Of a DNA stretch of 64,000 nucleotides, positions 10,168 to 21,936 are shown piece by piece (the first letter of the stretch is position 1; every line of letters starts with the position of its first letter). The notes beneath the pieces are model-generated. The model was given only the letters and a program-made list of their open reading frames with translations, was not told the origin of the DNA and made no database searches. Made by a program: the position numbers and the translations under genes. Source of the stretch: Tragulus kanchil (taxonomy: Eukaryota; Chordata; Mammalia; Artiodactyla; Tragulidae). Location: contig JAIOJX010000025.1 in NCBI GenBank assembly GCA_022376925.1, positions 187,425,801 to 187,489,800 on the forward strand, in the 5' to 3' direction.

Positions 10168-12232
10168 AGAATGAAGGTTAGAAAAAAAGAAAAAGAACGA
10201 AGGTTAGGGCTTCTGTCATAGCTCAGTGGTGAAGAGCTCACCTGCCAATGCAGGAGACATGGGTTTGATCCCTGATCCAGGAAGATCCCACATGCAGCGC
10301 AGCAACGAAGCCAGTGAGCCACAACTCTTGAACCTGTGCTCTAGGGCCTTGGAGCTGCAACTATTGAGCCCATGTGCCGCAACAACTGAAGCCCGTGTGC
10401 CCGAGAGCCCGAGTTTCACAACAAGAGAAGTCACTGCAACAATAAGCCTGCTCACCTCAACTAGAGAGTAGCTCCCACTCCCTGCAACTAGAGAAGAGCC
10501 TGCAGAAGCAGTAAAAACCCAGAATAGCCAAAAATAAATAAAACTTTTAAAAAAGAATGAAGGTTAAATAATGGCATTTTTAGATTAATAAAGGTAGAAT
10601 TTGCCAGTAAGAATTCACTAAAAAAAATACTACACAAAGTCCTTTGGGCTATAGGAAAATTATTCCAGGTTGAAATGAAGGAATAAAGACCAAAAACATA
10701 AATGGTGTGTGTGCATATATATGATTTTATATCTATAGCTATATGAATGATACTATGTTAGCTTTTTCATTTACCAATTTATGGTAAAAAAATACAAAAT
10801 TTACCATTTTAATCATTTTCAACTGTGTGACATTACCTACATTTACAGTGCTGTATAACCAGCATCATTATCCAACTCCAGAAGGTCTCACCATCTCAAA
10901 CAAAACTGTATCCCTTAGATACCCCAAGGCCCTGGTAACCTGTACTCTACTTTCTGTATCCATGAATTATGCCTAAGTACATCACACAAGTGGAATCATA
11001 TAGTATTTGTTCTTTTGTGTGTAGCATATTTCATGATGTTATCATCATTAGTCCATGTTAGAAGTATGTATTAGAATTTCATTCTTTCTTCAGGCTTAAT
11101 CATGTGATATACAGGCCTGGGAAGATCCCACGTGCCTCAGAGTGGCTGGACCGATGTGTCCAACTACCGAGCCGGAGCTCTGGAGTGCATGCGCAGAGTC
11201 GGTGCTCTGCAATGACAGAGGCTGCTGCAATGAGAGGCCCACAAGAGCCAAAGAACAAAGATAAATAAATGAAAGACCAATAGAAATGGCCAAAAAAAAG
11301 AGAGAGAATGAAGGTTAGAAAAAAAGAAAAAGAACGAAGGTTAGGGCTTCTGTCATAGCTCAGTGGTGAAGAGCTCACCTGCCAATGCAGGAGACATGGG
11401 TTTGATCCCTGATCCAGGAAGATCCCACATGCAGCGCAGCAACGAAGCCAGTGAGCCACAACTCTTGAACCTGTGCTCTAGGGCCTTGGAGCTGCAACTA
11501 TTGAGCCCATGTGCCGCAACAACTGAAGCCCGTGTGCCCGAGAGCCCGAGTTTCACAACAAGAGAAGTCACTGCAACAATAAGCCTGCTCACCTCAACTA
11601 GAGAGTAGCTCCCACTCCCTGCAACTAGAGAAGAGCCTGCAGAAGCAGTAAAAACCCAGAATAGCCAAAAATAAATAAAACTTTTAAAAAAGAATGAAGG
11701 TTAAATAATGGCATTGGTAGATTAATAAAGGTAGAATTTGCCAGTAAGAATTCACTAAAAAAAATACTACACAAAGTCCTTTGGGCTATAGGAAAATTAT
11801 TCCAGGTTGAAATGAAGGAATAAAGACCAAAAACATAAATGGTGTGTGTGCATATATATGATTTTATATCTATAGCTATATGAATGATACTATGTTAGCT
11901 TTTCATTTACCAATTTATGGTAAAAATACAAAATTTACCATTTTAATCATTTTCAACTGTGTGACATTACCTACATTTACAGTGCTGTATAACCAGCATC
12001 ATTATCCAACTCCAGAAGGTCTCACCATCTCAAACAAAACTGTATCCCTTAGATACCCCAAGGCCCTGGTAACCTGTACTCTACTTTCTGTATCCATGAA
12101 TTATGCCTAAGTACATCACACAAGTGGAATCATATAGTATTTGTTCTTTTGTGTGTAGCATATTTCATGATGTTATCATCATTAGTCCATGTTAGAAGTA
12201 TGTATTAGAATTTCATTCTTTCTTCAGGCTTA
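9972..12232. repeat. Tandem duplication 5 (copies 9972-11098 and 11114-12232)
   Basis: Offset 1137-1144. The copy boundary falls inside a SINE (CCTGGGAAGATCCC), so copy 2 starts with a headless SINE. Both copies carry the CHR-2-type SINE and the start of the antisense L1. Confidence 0.95.
10208..10553 (+). mobile_element. CHR-2-type SINE with TSD
   Basis: Full-length CHR-2-type element. The 5' duplicate AGAACGAAGGTTAG (10194-10207) and 3' duplicate AGAATGAAGGTTA (10554-10566) match the target site of the preceding SINE. A duplicate of this element is at 11345-11690. Confidence 0.85.
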
Positions 12233-13169
12233 ATAATACTCCATTGTGAGGGTATACCAGACTTCATTCATTCATCTTTGGATGGACATTTGGGTTGTTT
12301 CTACCTTTTGGTTGCGAATAATGTTGCTATGAACATTGGTATACAAGTATTTGAATTCCAGCTTTCAATTCTTTGGGTTGTTAATCTAGGAGTGAAATTG
12401 CCCGATCCTATGGTAATCCTGTATGTAAACTTTTGAGGAACCACCAAACTATTTTCTAGATCAGCTTCATTACTTTATATTTCTACCAGCAGTGCATAAG
12501 GATTACAATTTCTGCACATCCTCACTAACACTTATTTTCTATGTTTTTGATAAAAACCATTCTGATGGGTGTGAAGTGATTATCTGTACTTTTGATAAAC
12601 AGTTTACTCATGACTAACGATGTTGAGTTCATGTGCTTATTGGTTAGTTGTACATCATCTTTGGGAAAATATCTTTCAGTTCTTTGCCAATTTTTAAATA
12701 GGGCTGATTTTTTGTTGTTGTTCTTACTGAGTTGTAGGAGCACTTTATATATTCTGTTTACTAGGTCCTGATCAGATAAATTGCAAATATTTCCTCCTGT
12801 TCTGTGGATTGTCTTTTCAATCTCCTGATGGTATCCTTTGATGCAGAAAAGTTTTAAATTTTAATCAAATCAAATTTTCTCCTTTTTGTTGCCTGTTTTT
12901 GGTGTTATATATAAGAAAGTTTTGCCAGATCCAAAGTCATGAATATTTGCCTTTATGTTTTCTAAGGAATTTTTTTTTTCTAAGAAATTTTATACTTTAG
13001 TTCTTAAATCTAGGTTTGACCAATTTTTTTTTGATAATTATTTTCTCTTTTTATTGTGGTACACTTGTTTTACAGTGTTGCATTGGCTTCAGGTGTATAG
13101 CAAAGTTATTGCTACAGTTTTGTTGTTGTTGTTGTTGTTATTCGTTTTTAGAGAATTTTCTTGTTTACA

Positions 13170-13342
13170 AGTATACATAATTCCCAAACAGTGCATGTGC
13201 TCCAGAGTGCTCACTCACTATTGGACACACGGGTCCAGCTGCTCTGCGGCATGTGGGATATTCCTGGGCCAGGGATTGAACTGGTGGCCCTTGCACTGCA
13301 AGACAGACTCTCTACCCACTGGACCACCATGGAAACCCGTTT
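13170..13342 (-). mobile_element. Lineage-specific SINE, diverged, antisense
   Basis: Reverse-complement head and body (ACTGGACCACCATGGAAACC at the 5' end of the element). The 3' part is lost. A duplicate copy lies at about 14215-14387. Confidence 0.7.
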
Positions 13343-13383
13343 GATCAATTTTTTAAATACAGTTTTAAGACCCAGTTTCAATC

Positions 13384-13490
13384 TTACGCATATGCTCACT
13401 CAGTCGTGTCCGACAGTGACCCCATGGAATGCAACCCATCAGGCTCCTCTGTCCGTGGAATTTCCCAGGCAGGACCACGGGGGTAGGTTG
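13384..13490 (-). mobile_element. Bov-A2-type SINE fragment, antisense
   Basis: Contains CTCAGTCGTGTCCGACAGTG and CCATCAGGCTCCTCTGTCCG, the reversed Bov-A unit. A duplicate lies at 14429-14535. Confidence 0.8.
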
Positions 13491-15415
13491 ACATTTCCTT
13501 TGGCAGTTCTTGTGCATGTGAACATCCAGTCTCCAAGCAGCACCATTTGTCAGAGACACTTTTCTTCTCCATCGCATGGTCTTCAAACCTTTGTGAAAAA
13601 TCACTTGGCAATTGAAGTGAGGATTTACTTCTGGGCTCTCAGTCTTACCTTATTGGTCTGTATCTGTCCCTAAGCCTTTGATTCCTGTACTTTTTTTTTT
13701 CCACCAACCCCCTGATTCCTGTACTTTTATAATGTTTTCAAATCAGGAAGTGAGTCTTCCAAATTCTTCTATTTCAAGATTGTTTTAGCTATCCTGGGTC
13801 CTTTAACATTCCATAGATTTCTGTAAAGACTGCTGCTGGGTCTGGTAAGGACTGTACCAATTCTGTATTATATTGCTTATATTATATTGCTTTGGGCAGT
13901 ACTGCCAACTGAACAATACTGACTTCCAGACCACAAGTGTGGGCTGTCTGTTTGTTTAGGTTTGTTTCTTTCAGCAATGTTCTGTAGTCATATTACAGTT
14001 TTTATGTTTTCTAAGGAATTTTCTTTAAGAAATTTTATACTTTAGTTCTTAAATCTAGGTTTGACCAATTTTTTTTTGATAATTATTTTCTCTTTTTATT
14101 GTGGTACACTTGTTTTACAGTGTTGCATTGGCTTCAGGTGTATAGCAAAGTTATTGCTACAGTTTTGTTGTTGTTGTTGTTGTTATTCGTTTTTAGAGAA
14201 TTTTCTTGTTTACAAGTATACATAATTCCCAAACAGTGCATGTGCTCCAGAGTGCTCACTCACTATTGGACACACGGGTCCAGCTGCTCTGCGGCATGTG
14301 GGATATTCCTGGGCCAGGGATTGAACTGGTGGCCCTTGCACTGCAAGACAGACTCTCTACCCACTGGACCACCATGGAAACCCGTTTGATCAATTTTTTA
14401 AATACAGTTTTAAGACCCAGTTTCAATCTTACGCATATGCTCACTCAGTCGTGTCCGACAGTGACCCCATGGAATGCAACCCATCAGGCTCCTCTGTCCG
14501 TGGAATTTCCCAGGCAGGACCACGGGGGTAGGTTGACATTTCCTTTGGCAGTTCTTGTGCATGTGAACATCCAGTCTCCAAGCAGCACCATTTGTCAGAG
14601 ACACTTTTCTTCTCCATCGCATGGTCTTCAAACCTTTGTGAAAAATCACTTGGCAATTGAAGTGAGGATTTACTTCTGGGCTCTCAGTCTTACCTTATTG
14701 GTCTGTATCTGTCCCTAAGCCTTTGATTCCTGTACTTTTTTTTTTCCACCAACCCCCTGATTCCTGTACTTTTATAATGTTTTCAAATCAGGAAGTGAGT
14801 CTTCCAAATTCTTCTATTTCAAGATTGTTTTAGCTATCCTGGGTCCTTTAACATTCCATAGATTTCTGTAAAGACTGCTGCTGGGTCTGGTAAGGACTGT
14901 ACCAATTCTGTATTATATTGCTTATATTATATTGCTTTGGGCAGTACTGCCAACTGAACAATACTGACTTCCAGACCACAAGTGTGGGCTGTCTGTTTGT
15001 TTAGGTTTGTTTCTTTCAGCAATGTTCTGTAGTCATATTACAGTGATGTCTCAGTGTACACATTTTACATGTACTTGGTCAAATTCATTCCTAAGTGTTT
15101 TATTCTCTTTGATGCTATGGGAAATTTACTTTCCCTTTCAGATTGTTACTTGACAGTATATAGAAATACAGTTGATCTGTGAATTTTTACCCCATGACTT
15201 TGCTGAATTCATGCTGTATGTATTGCATATTATTTAGGAGTTTCTACATAAAAGTTTGTGTTTCTAGGAGTTTGCCCATCTCATCTACATTATCCAATTT
15301 GCTGGCATGCAGGTATGCAGTTTTATAATCCTCTGTGTTCCTGTAATTTCAGTAATGTCCTCTCCTTCATTATTTAAAGTAGTCCTCTTCTCTCTTGCTC
15401 TCAAGTCAACCTGTA

Positions 15416-16677
15416 GGTTGGTGAAACAATAATTGCAGTTTCAGACCATGAATTTTAAATCATTACAACTAGGCTCAAACTCTTTATTAATTAAAATAGG
15501 AACCATTACAACCAAAATATTTTTGCCAACAAGAAATGTTTGTTTATTCTGGTAGCATAAAACTCCATGCCTCAAGATTCGAGGAACTCTTGGAAAGCAT
15601 TTTCTGTCTCCTGCTGGTTGTGGAAGTGTTTTCCCTGCAAAAAGTTGTTGAGGTGCTTGAAGGAAGTGGTTGTCGGTTGGTCAGGTGAATATGGCAGATG
15701 AGGTAAAACTTTGTGGCTGAATTCATTCAACTTTTGAAGCATTGGTTGAGTGATGTGCAGTCAGGTGTTGTGAAGAATCGGGCCCATCCTGTTGACCAAT
15801 TCTGGCTGCAGGCATTGCGGTTTTTGGTGCATCTCATCGACCTGCTGAGCATACTTCTCAGATGTAATGGTTTTGCTGAGATTCAGAAGACTGTAGGGAA
15901 TCAGAACATCAGCAAACTACCCATCAGTGACTGTGACCTTTATTTGGTCCAAGTGTGGCTTTGGGAAGTGCTCTGGAGCTTCTTCTAGGACCAGCCCTGA
16001 GGTGGTCATTGCTGGTTGTCATATATGATCCACTTTTTTTCATTGCACATCACAATCTGATCCAGAAATGGCTTGTTGTTATTGTGTAGAATAAGAGAAG
16101 ATGACACTTCAAAATGATTTTTTCAGATTTTTCATTTAGCTCATGAGGCACCCATTTATCAAGTGTTTTCACCTTTCCAATTTGCTTCAAATGCCAGATG
16201 ACCATAAACTGGTCTGTGCTGAGTTCTTTGGCAGTTTCTCTGTAGTGGTAAGAGGGTCAATCAGTTTCCATAAACCTCTCAGTAGGTCACTGTCAATTTC
16301 TGATGGCTGGGAACAGCACTCCTTATCTTTAAGACTCTCATCTCCTTTGCAAAACTTCTTGAACCACCACTGTAATGTATGCTCATTAGCAGTTCCTGGG
16401 GCAGATGTGTGGCTGATGTCCTGAACTGTCACTGCTGCTTTAGATCCATTTTGAACTTGAATAAGAAAATCACTCGAATTTGTTTTTTGTCTAATATCAT
16501 TTCTCTAGTCTAATAAATACAGAATAAACAGCAAGTAATAAGTCATTAGCCAAAAAACATAAAGCAAGAAATGTGCATTAAAATCATGTGTCACATAAGC
16601 ACATTTATTTAGGAATATATTCCAGTATCAAACAGCAAAGTTCACAAAGCAAAACTGCAATCACTTTTGCACCAATC
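15416..16677 (-). mobile_element. Hsmar1-like mariner transposon, full length, dead
   Basis: A 1262-nt DNA transposon flanked by TA dinucleotides (15414-15415 and 16678-16679). Terminal inverted repeats begin GGTTGGTG at the left and, reversed, GATTGGTGCAAAAGTGATTG at the right, with ATTGCAGTTT shared further in. The minus strand encodes a decayed mariner transposase: HTH-region residues GTANEHTLQWWFKKFCKGDESL are seen in the stretch around 16430-16330, followed by frameshifts and stops across the catalytic part. The family is known in ruminants (Mariner1_BT-type). It cannot make an active enzyme. Confidence 0.85.
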
Positions 16678-16689
16678 TAGCTGAAGATT

Positions 16690-17250
16690 TTTTTCACTTT
16701 GTTGTTTTTATTATTCTTTTGCTTAATATATACATTTTATTGAGGTCCAGTTGACTTACCATGCTTCAGGTGCACAGCAAGTTGATTTAATTATATATAT
16801 GCATCATTGTTTCTTGGATTATTTTCTATTATAGGTTATTATAAGATATTGACTACAGTTCCCTGTGTAATACAGTAAAGCTTTGTTGCATATCTATTTT
16901 TCCTAATTAAAAACCTAGCATTCTAGTTATATTAAGTCAAACAAGTGGAATCAAAATGTCAAAATTTTTACTTAGGAAAAAGCCCATACGTTTTGTAAAG
17001 AACATATATTCTAATACTATATATATATAGACACACACACATGTGCACACACACAAAAGCTTTTCTACCATACTTGATAAGGGCTTGAGAAAGAACATCA
17101 AAACAGAGAGACAGAGAAACTGGAAAACATAAACTAAATGAAATGGGAGCACTGAATATGAAATGGAAAAAGTGGAAAACTAGACGAAAGATCATTTAGT
17201 TCAGTTGTTTTTAAACATGGCTGTTCATTAGAAAGATACCTGGAGCACTG
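16690..17250 (-). mobile_element. L1 3' UTR remnant, antisense
   Basis: TTTATTGAGGTCCAGTTGAC, AGGTGCACAGCAAGTTGATT and GACTACAGTTCCCTGTGTAA match the reversed 3' UTR of mammalian L1. A mixed (TA)n/(CA)n tract follows at about 17018-17055. Confidence 0.65.
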
Positions 17251-17301
17251 GAGGGAAAAAAAGCAATACCTGGACATTAGTAATTTTCAAAAAATTCCAA
17301 G

Positions 17302-19546
17302 ATAATTCTGATATGCACCTGGATTTTAAAATGTGAGTACAAGTTTCTCTATGAAATGGTACATTCGGTGATACAGAACTCTTATTATTTTTTTTGTTGA
17401 CCAATCATGATACAGTGGTATTAAGTAATAGTTACATATTCACAATAGTAAGAGACATTTCTCAGTTTTCACAATCAAAAGCCAGACAAAACATAAAAGA
17501 TCATTACAGCTGCAAGCCACAATGGGAACGTGATTAGCCTAACAATATAAAATAATTACATACAACTGGGGGTCAAGGAGAGTGCAGTGGGAAGTGGAAG
17601 TGCCTAATGCACATGTTTCTGCCCACCCCACCAGTCTGTGTCTTCTGGTTGGTAGATTTAATCCGTTTACGCTTATGGCAGTTATCGTTTAGTACGATCC
17701 TTTCCCGTATTCCTGATTGTCTGAGGTTTGTTTTCTGTAGGGCTTTTCCTTGTCTTGTGCTCCCTGCCTCGAGAAGTCTCTTTAGCCTTTGTTGAAAAAC
17801 TGGTCTGGTGGTGCGGAAATTCTCTGAACTTCTGCTTGTCTGGAAAGCTTTTGATTTCTCCATCAAATCTGAACGAGTCTTGCTGGGTAGAGCATTCTGG
17901 GTTCTAGGTTCTTCCTTTCGTCGCTTGAAATACATCACGTCATTCCCTTCTGGCTTGTAGAGTTTCTGCGGAGAAATCAGCTGATAGGCTGATGAGAGTT
18001 CCCTGGTGTGTTATCTGTCCATTTTTCCCTGTTGCTTTTAATATTTGATCTTTGTCTTTCACTTCTGTCAGTTTGAATACCGTGCGTCTCAGTGTGGTCT
18101 TCCTTGGGTTTATCCTGCCTGGGACTCTGCGCTTCCTGGACGTGGTTGACCGTTTCCTTTCCCATGTCAGGGGAGTTCTCAGCTGTTATCTCTTCACCTA
18201 CTTCCTTGGGGCCCTTCTCTCTCTTCTTCTGGGACCCCTATGTTGCCAGCAATCGGTGTGTTTAATGTTGTCCCAGGGGTCTCTTAGGCTGTCTTCATGT
18301 CTTTTCATTTTTTTTTCTGTGTTCTGTTTTGTGGCAGTGTTTGCCACCATTCTGTCCTCCGGGTCATTTATCCGTTCTTCTGCCTCAGTTTTTCGGCTGT
18401 TGATCCCTTCTAGAATAGATTTTCAAAATCCAAATAATTCTGATATGCACCTGGATTTTAAAATGTGAGTACAAGTTTCTCTATGAAATGGTACATTCGG
18501 TGATACAGAACTCTTATTATTTTTTGTTGACCAATCATGATACAGTGGTATTAAGTAATAGTTACATATTCACAATAGTAAGAGACATTTCTCAGTTTTC
18601 ACAATCAAAAGCCAGACAAAACATAAAAGATCATTACAGCTGCAAGCCACAATGGGAACGTGATTAGCCTAACAATATAAAATAATTACATACAACTGGG
18701 GGTCAAGGAGAGTGCAGTGGGAAGTGGAAGTGCCTAATGCACATGTTTCTGCCCACCCCACCAGTCTGTGTCTTCTGGTTGGTAGATTTAATCCGTTTAC
18801 GCTTATGGCAGTTATCGTTTAGTACGATCCTTTCCGTATTCCTGATTGTCTGAGGTTTGTTTTCTGTAGGGCTTTTCCTTGTCTTGTGCTCCCTGCCTCG
18901 AGAAGTCTCTTTAGCCTTTGTTGAAAAACTGGTCTGGTGGTGCGGAAATTCTCTGAACTTCTGCTTGTCTGGAAAGCTTTTGATTTCTCCATCAAATCTG
19001 AACGAGTCTTGCTGGGTAGAGCATTCTGGGTTCTAGGTTCTTCCTTTCATCGCTTGAAATACATCACGTCATTCCCTTCTGGCTTGTAGAGTTTCTGCGG
19101 AGAAATCAGCTGATAGGCTGATGAGAGTTCCCTGGTGTGTTATCTGTCCATTTTTCCCTGTTGCTTTTAATATTTGATCTTTGTCTTTCACTTCTGTCAG
19201 TTTGAATACCGTGCGTCTCAGTGTGGTCTTCCTTGGGTTTATCCTGCCTGGGACTCTGCGCTTCCTGGACGTGGTTGACCGTTTCCTTTCCCATGTCAGG
19301 GGAGTTCTCAGCTGTTATCTCTTCACCTACTTCCTTGGGGCCCTTCTCTCTCTTCTTCTGGGACCCCTATGTTGCCAGCAATCGGTGTGTTTAATGTTGT
19401 CCCAGGGGTCTCTTAGGCTGTCTTCATGTCTTTTCATTTTTTTTTCTGTGTTCTGTTTTGTGGCAGTGTTTGCCACCATTCTGTCCTCCGGGTCATTTAT
19501 CCGTTCTTCTGCCTCAGTTTTTCGGCTGTTGATCCCTTCTAGAATA
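17302..19546. repeat. Tandem duplication 7 (copies 17302-18417 and 18434-19546)
   Basis: Offset 1132 falling to 1129. It contains the L1 ORF1 remnant. Rare differences include one C in a CCC run near 17705 and a G/A substitution near 17921/19049. Confidence 0.95.
17600..18417 (-). mobile_element. L1 ORF1 remnant, antisense (copy 1)
   Basis: The minus strand encodes pieces of L1 ORF1p in shifting frames: the coiled-coil/RRM part with EDRM and RHEDSLRDPWDNIKHT, then VNHVQEAQSPRQ, then the C-terminal part with FRTTRPVFQQRLKRLLEAG. Frameshifts separate these, so no intact protein is encoded. The second copy, extending further, is at 18730-19560. Confidence 0.8.
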
Positions 19547-19960
19547 TTATTCATTTTTGTGTTTATCCTTTAGTTCTTGTAGGTCTTTTTCTCTCTTTTT
19601 TTTGGCCACTTCTATTGGTCTTTCATCCATCTATTTTCATCCATCTTTGTCCTTTCGGCCCACAGGACCTCCCATCACAGTGGCCCCTCTCGCTGCAGAG
19701 CACCGGCTCCAGGTGCATGTGCTCCAGAGTGCTGGCACGGTAGTTGGACACATTGATTCAGCCACTCTGCGGCACGTGGGATCCTCCCAGGCCAGGGATC
19801 GAACCGGCGCCCCTTGCACTGCAAGGCGGTGTCCTTACCCACTGGACCATCAGGAAGCCCCCTTGTAGGTCTTTGATTCATTAATTTATAGACATTATAA
19901 TTCTTTCTAGGCCAAATACAGACACACATTTTATGCCACAGATAGATTTGGTAGCTAACT
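18730..19960 (-). mobile_element. L1 ORF1 remnant, antisense (copy 2, interrupted by SINE)
   Basis: Repeat of the previous entry through tandem duplication 7, continuing beyond the duplicated block to about 19.96 kb and split by the SINE at 19589-19861. Confidence 0.75.
19589..19861 (-). mobile_element. Lineage-specific SINE, antisense, with TSD
   Basis: Full-length short-tail form; starts as poly(T)-GGCCACTTCTATTGGTC and ends GACCATCAGGAAGCCC. The 13-nt duplicates CTTGTAGGTCTTT are at 19576-19588 and 19862-19874. Confidence 0.88.
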
Positions 19961-20026
19961 AAAGAATAGCTGAGTCTATTCTAAAAATTGAAATCCCATG
20001 AGTCAATTGTGCAAATCTGTTTTCTA

Positions 20027-20228
20027 TGCTGCTGCTGCTGCTTAGTGACTTCAGTTGTGTCCGACTCTGTGTCACCCTGTAAACTGAAGCTCACCAGCCT
20101 TCTCCGTCCATGGGATTCTCCAGCCAAGAACACTGGAGTGGGTTGCCATGCCCTTACAGGGGATCTTCCAACCCAGAGACAGAACCTGGGTCTCCTGCAC
20201 TGCAGTCTCCACTGAGCCATCTCGCAAG

Positions 20229-20282
<54 letters not shown>

Positions 20283-20322
20283 TCCAGACCCTACTGCAGT
20301 CTCCACTGAGCCATCTCGCAAG

Positions 20323-20368
<46 letters not shown>

Positions 20369-20462
20369 TCAAGACCCTATGGACTGTAGCTTGCCAGGTT
20401 TCTCAATGCATGGAATTTTCCAGGCAAGAATCCTGGAGTGGGTTGCTGTTTCCTTCTCCATG
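20027..20462 (-). mobile_element. Bov-A2-type SINE units, antisense, with internal (TA)n
   Basis: Two reversed Bov-A units (20027-20228 and 20384-20462) flank a region where GACCCTACTGCAGTCTCC...GCAAGC followed by (TA)n occurs twice. A duplicate lies at about 21145-21564. Confidence 0.8.
20229..20367. repeat. Two (TA)n microsatellites
   Basis: Two uninterrupted TA tracts of about 52 and 43 nt, separated by a 42-nt copy of the preceding Bov-A piece. In the duplicated block (21343-21470) the two tracts have different lengths from these. Confidence 0.9.
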
Positions 20463-21342
20463 CTTCTTGGTCTTAGATTAAGTTTCTGTAATGTGGTTCT
20501 TGTTTTAGCTGCTGTGGGACTGTGGGTCCTCTGGCTTCTCCCTTCTGTCCTCTAATGGAGGAGGCTAACAGGCTTGTGTAGATTTCCTAGGAGAGACGGA
20601 CGGTGGGAAAAATGAGGTCTTGCTCTGGCGGGCTTGTTCAGTCTCCTGGGGGCCACTGCTGTTTTCCCCTGGGTATTGGTGTGTGCAGCGTTTTGTCTGT
20701 GCCCTCCCCGGCTGCAGTCTGTCTCGAGCACTGTGGAAGTCCTATCATCAAATCCTGCTGGCCTGCAAGGTCAGATTCTCTCGTAACTCCCAACACGTGT
20801 CAGATCCCCCGTCTGGGAAGTCTGGCATGGGGTTCAGAAACTTCATGCTGTGGGATACCTTCTTTGGTATTACTGTTCTCTAGTTGTGGGTCACCCACCT
20901 GGTAAGGATGGGATTTGACTGGACCATGACTGTGCCCCTCCTCCCATCTCACTGTGGTCTCCTCCTCTCTGGATGGGGTCTTTCTGTGGGCTCCGCTGTC
21001 CTCCTGCAGACAGCTGTCGAGCAGCTACCTGCAGTTTCGGTGTTCTCACAGGAGATGAGTGCACCTCCTTCCGCAATGCCACTTTCAGCCAGTAGCCATT
21101 CTAAAAATTGAAATCCCATGAGTCAATTGTGCAAATCTGTTTTCTATGCTGCTGCTGCTAGTGACTTCAGTTGTGTCCGACTCTGTGTCACCCTGTAAAC
21201 TGAAGCTCACCAGCCTTCTCCGTCCATGGGATTCTCCAGCCAAGAACACTGGAGTGGGTTGCCATGCCCTTACAGGATCTTCCAACCCAGAGACAGAACC
21301 TGGGTCTCCTGCACTGCAGTCTCCACTGAGCCATCTCGCAAG

Positions 21343-21384
<42 letters not shown>

Positions 21385-21424
21385 TCAAGACCCTACTGCA
21401 GTCTCCACTGAGCCATCTCGCAAG

Positions 21425-21470
<46 letters not shown>

Positions 21471-21936
21471 TCAAGACCCTATGGACTGTAGCTTGCCAGG
21501 TTTCTCAATGCATGGAATTTTCCAGGCAAGAATCCTGGAGTGGGTTGCTGTTTCCTTCTCCATGCTTCTTGGTCTTAGATTAAGTTTCTGTAATGTGGTT
21601 CTTGTTTTAGCTGCTGTGGGACTGTGGGTCCTCTGGCTTCTCCCTTCTGTCCTCTAATGGAGGAGGCTAACAGGCTTGTGTAGATTTCCTAGGAGAGACG
21701 GACGGTGGGAAAAATGAGGTCTTGCTCTGGCGGGCTTGTTCAGTCTCCTGGGGGCCACTGCTGTTTTCCCCTGGGTATTGGTGTGTGCAGCGTTTTGTCT
21801 GTGCCCTCCCCGGCTGCAGTCTGTCTCGAGCACTGTGGAAGTCCTATCATCAAATCCTGCTGGCCTGCAAGGTCAGATTCTCTCGTAACTCCCAACACGT
21901 GTCAGATCCCCCGTCTGGGAAGTCTGGCATGGGGTT

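Larger units (their letters stand above)
12952..15043. repeat. Tandem duplication 6 (copies 12952-13998 and 14001-15043)
   Basis: Offset 1045, near-identical, abutting. It carries antisense L1, a reversed SINE and a Bov-A2 piece. The T-run near 12970 is shorter in copy 2, the usual kind of homopolymer difference. Confidence 0.95.
10680..15400 (-). mobile_element. Ancient L1 ORF2 and 3' UTR, antisense, interrupted
   Basis: AT-rich antisense L1: phrases such as CACAAGTGGAATCATATAGT, GATGGACATTTGGGTTG, GCTATGAACATTGG and CATTCTGATGGGTGTGAAGTG are reverse complements of L1 ORF2 3' sequence. Stops are frequent in every frame. Younger SINEs and two tandem duplications break it up. Confidence 0.75.

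Noticed and set aside
13161..14718. Two identical 170-codon open frames 1045 nt apart
   Set aside because: They read through an antisense L1, a reversed SINE and a Bov-A2 piece, and are duplicated by tandem duplication 6.
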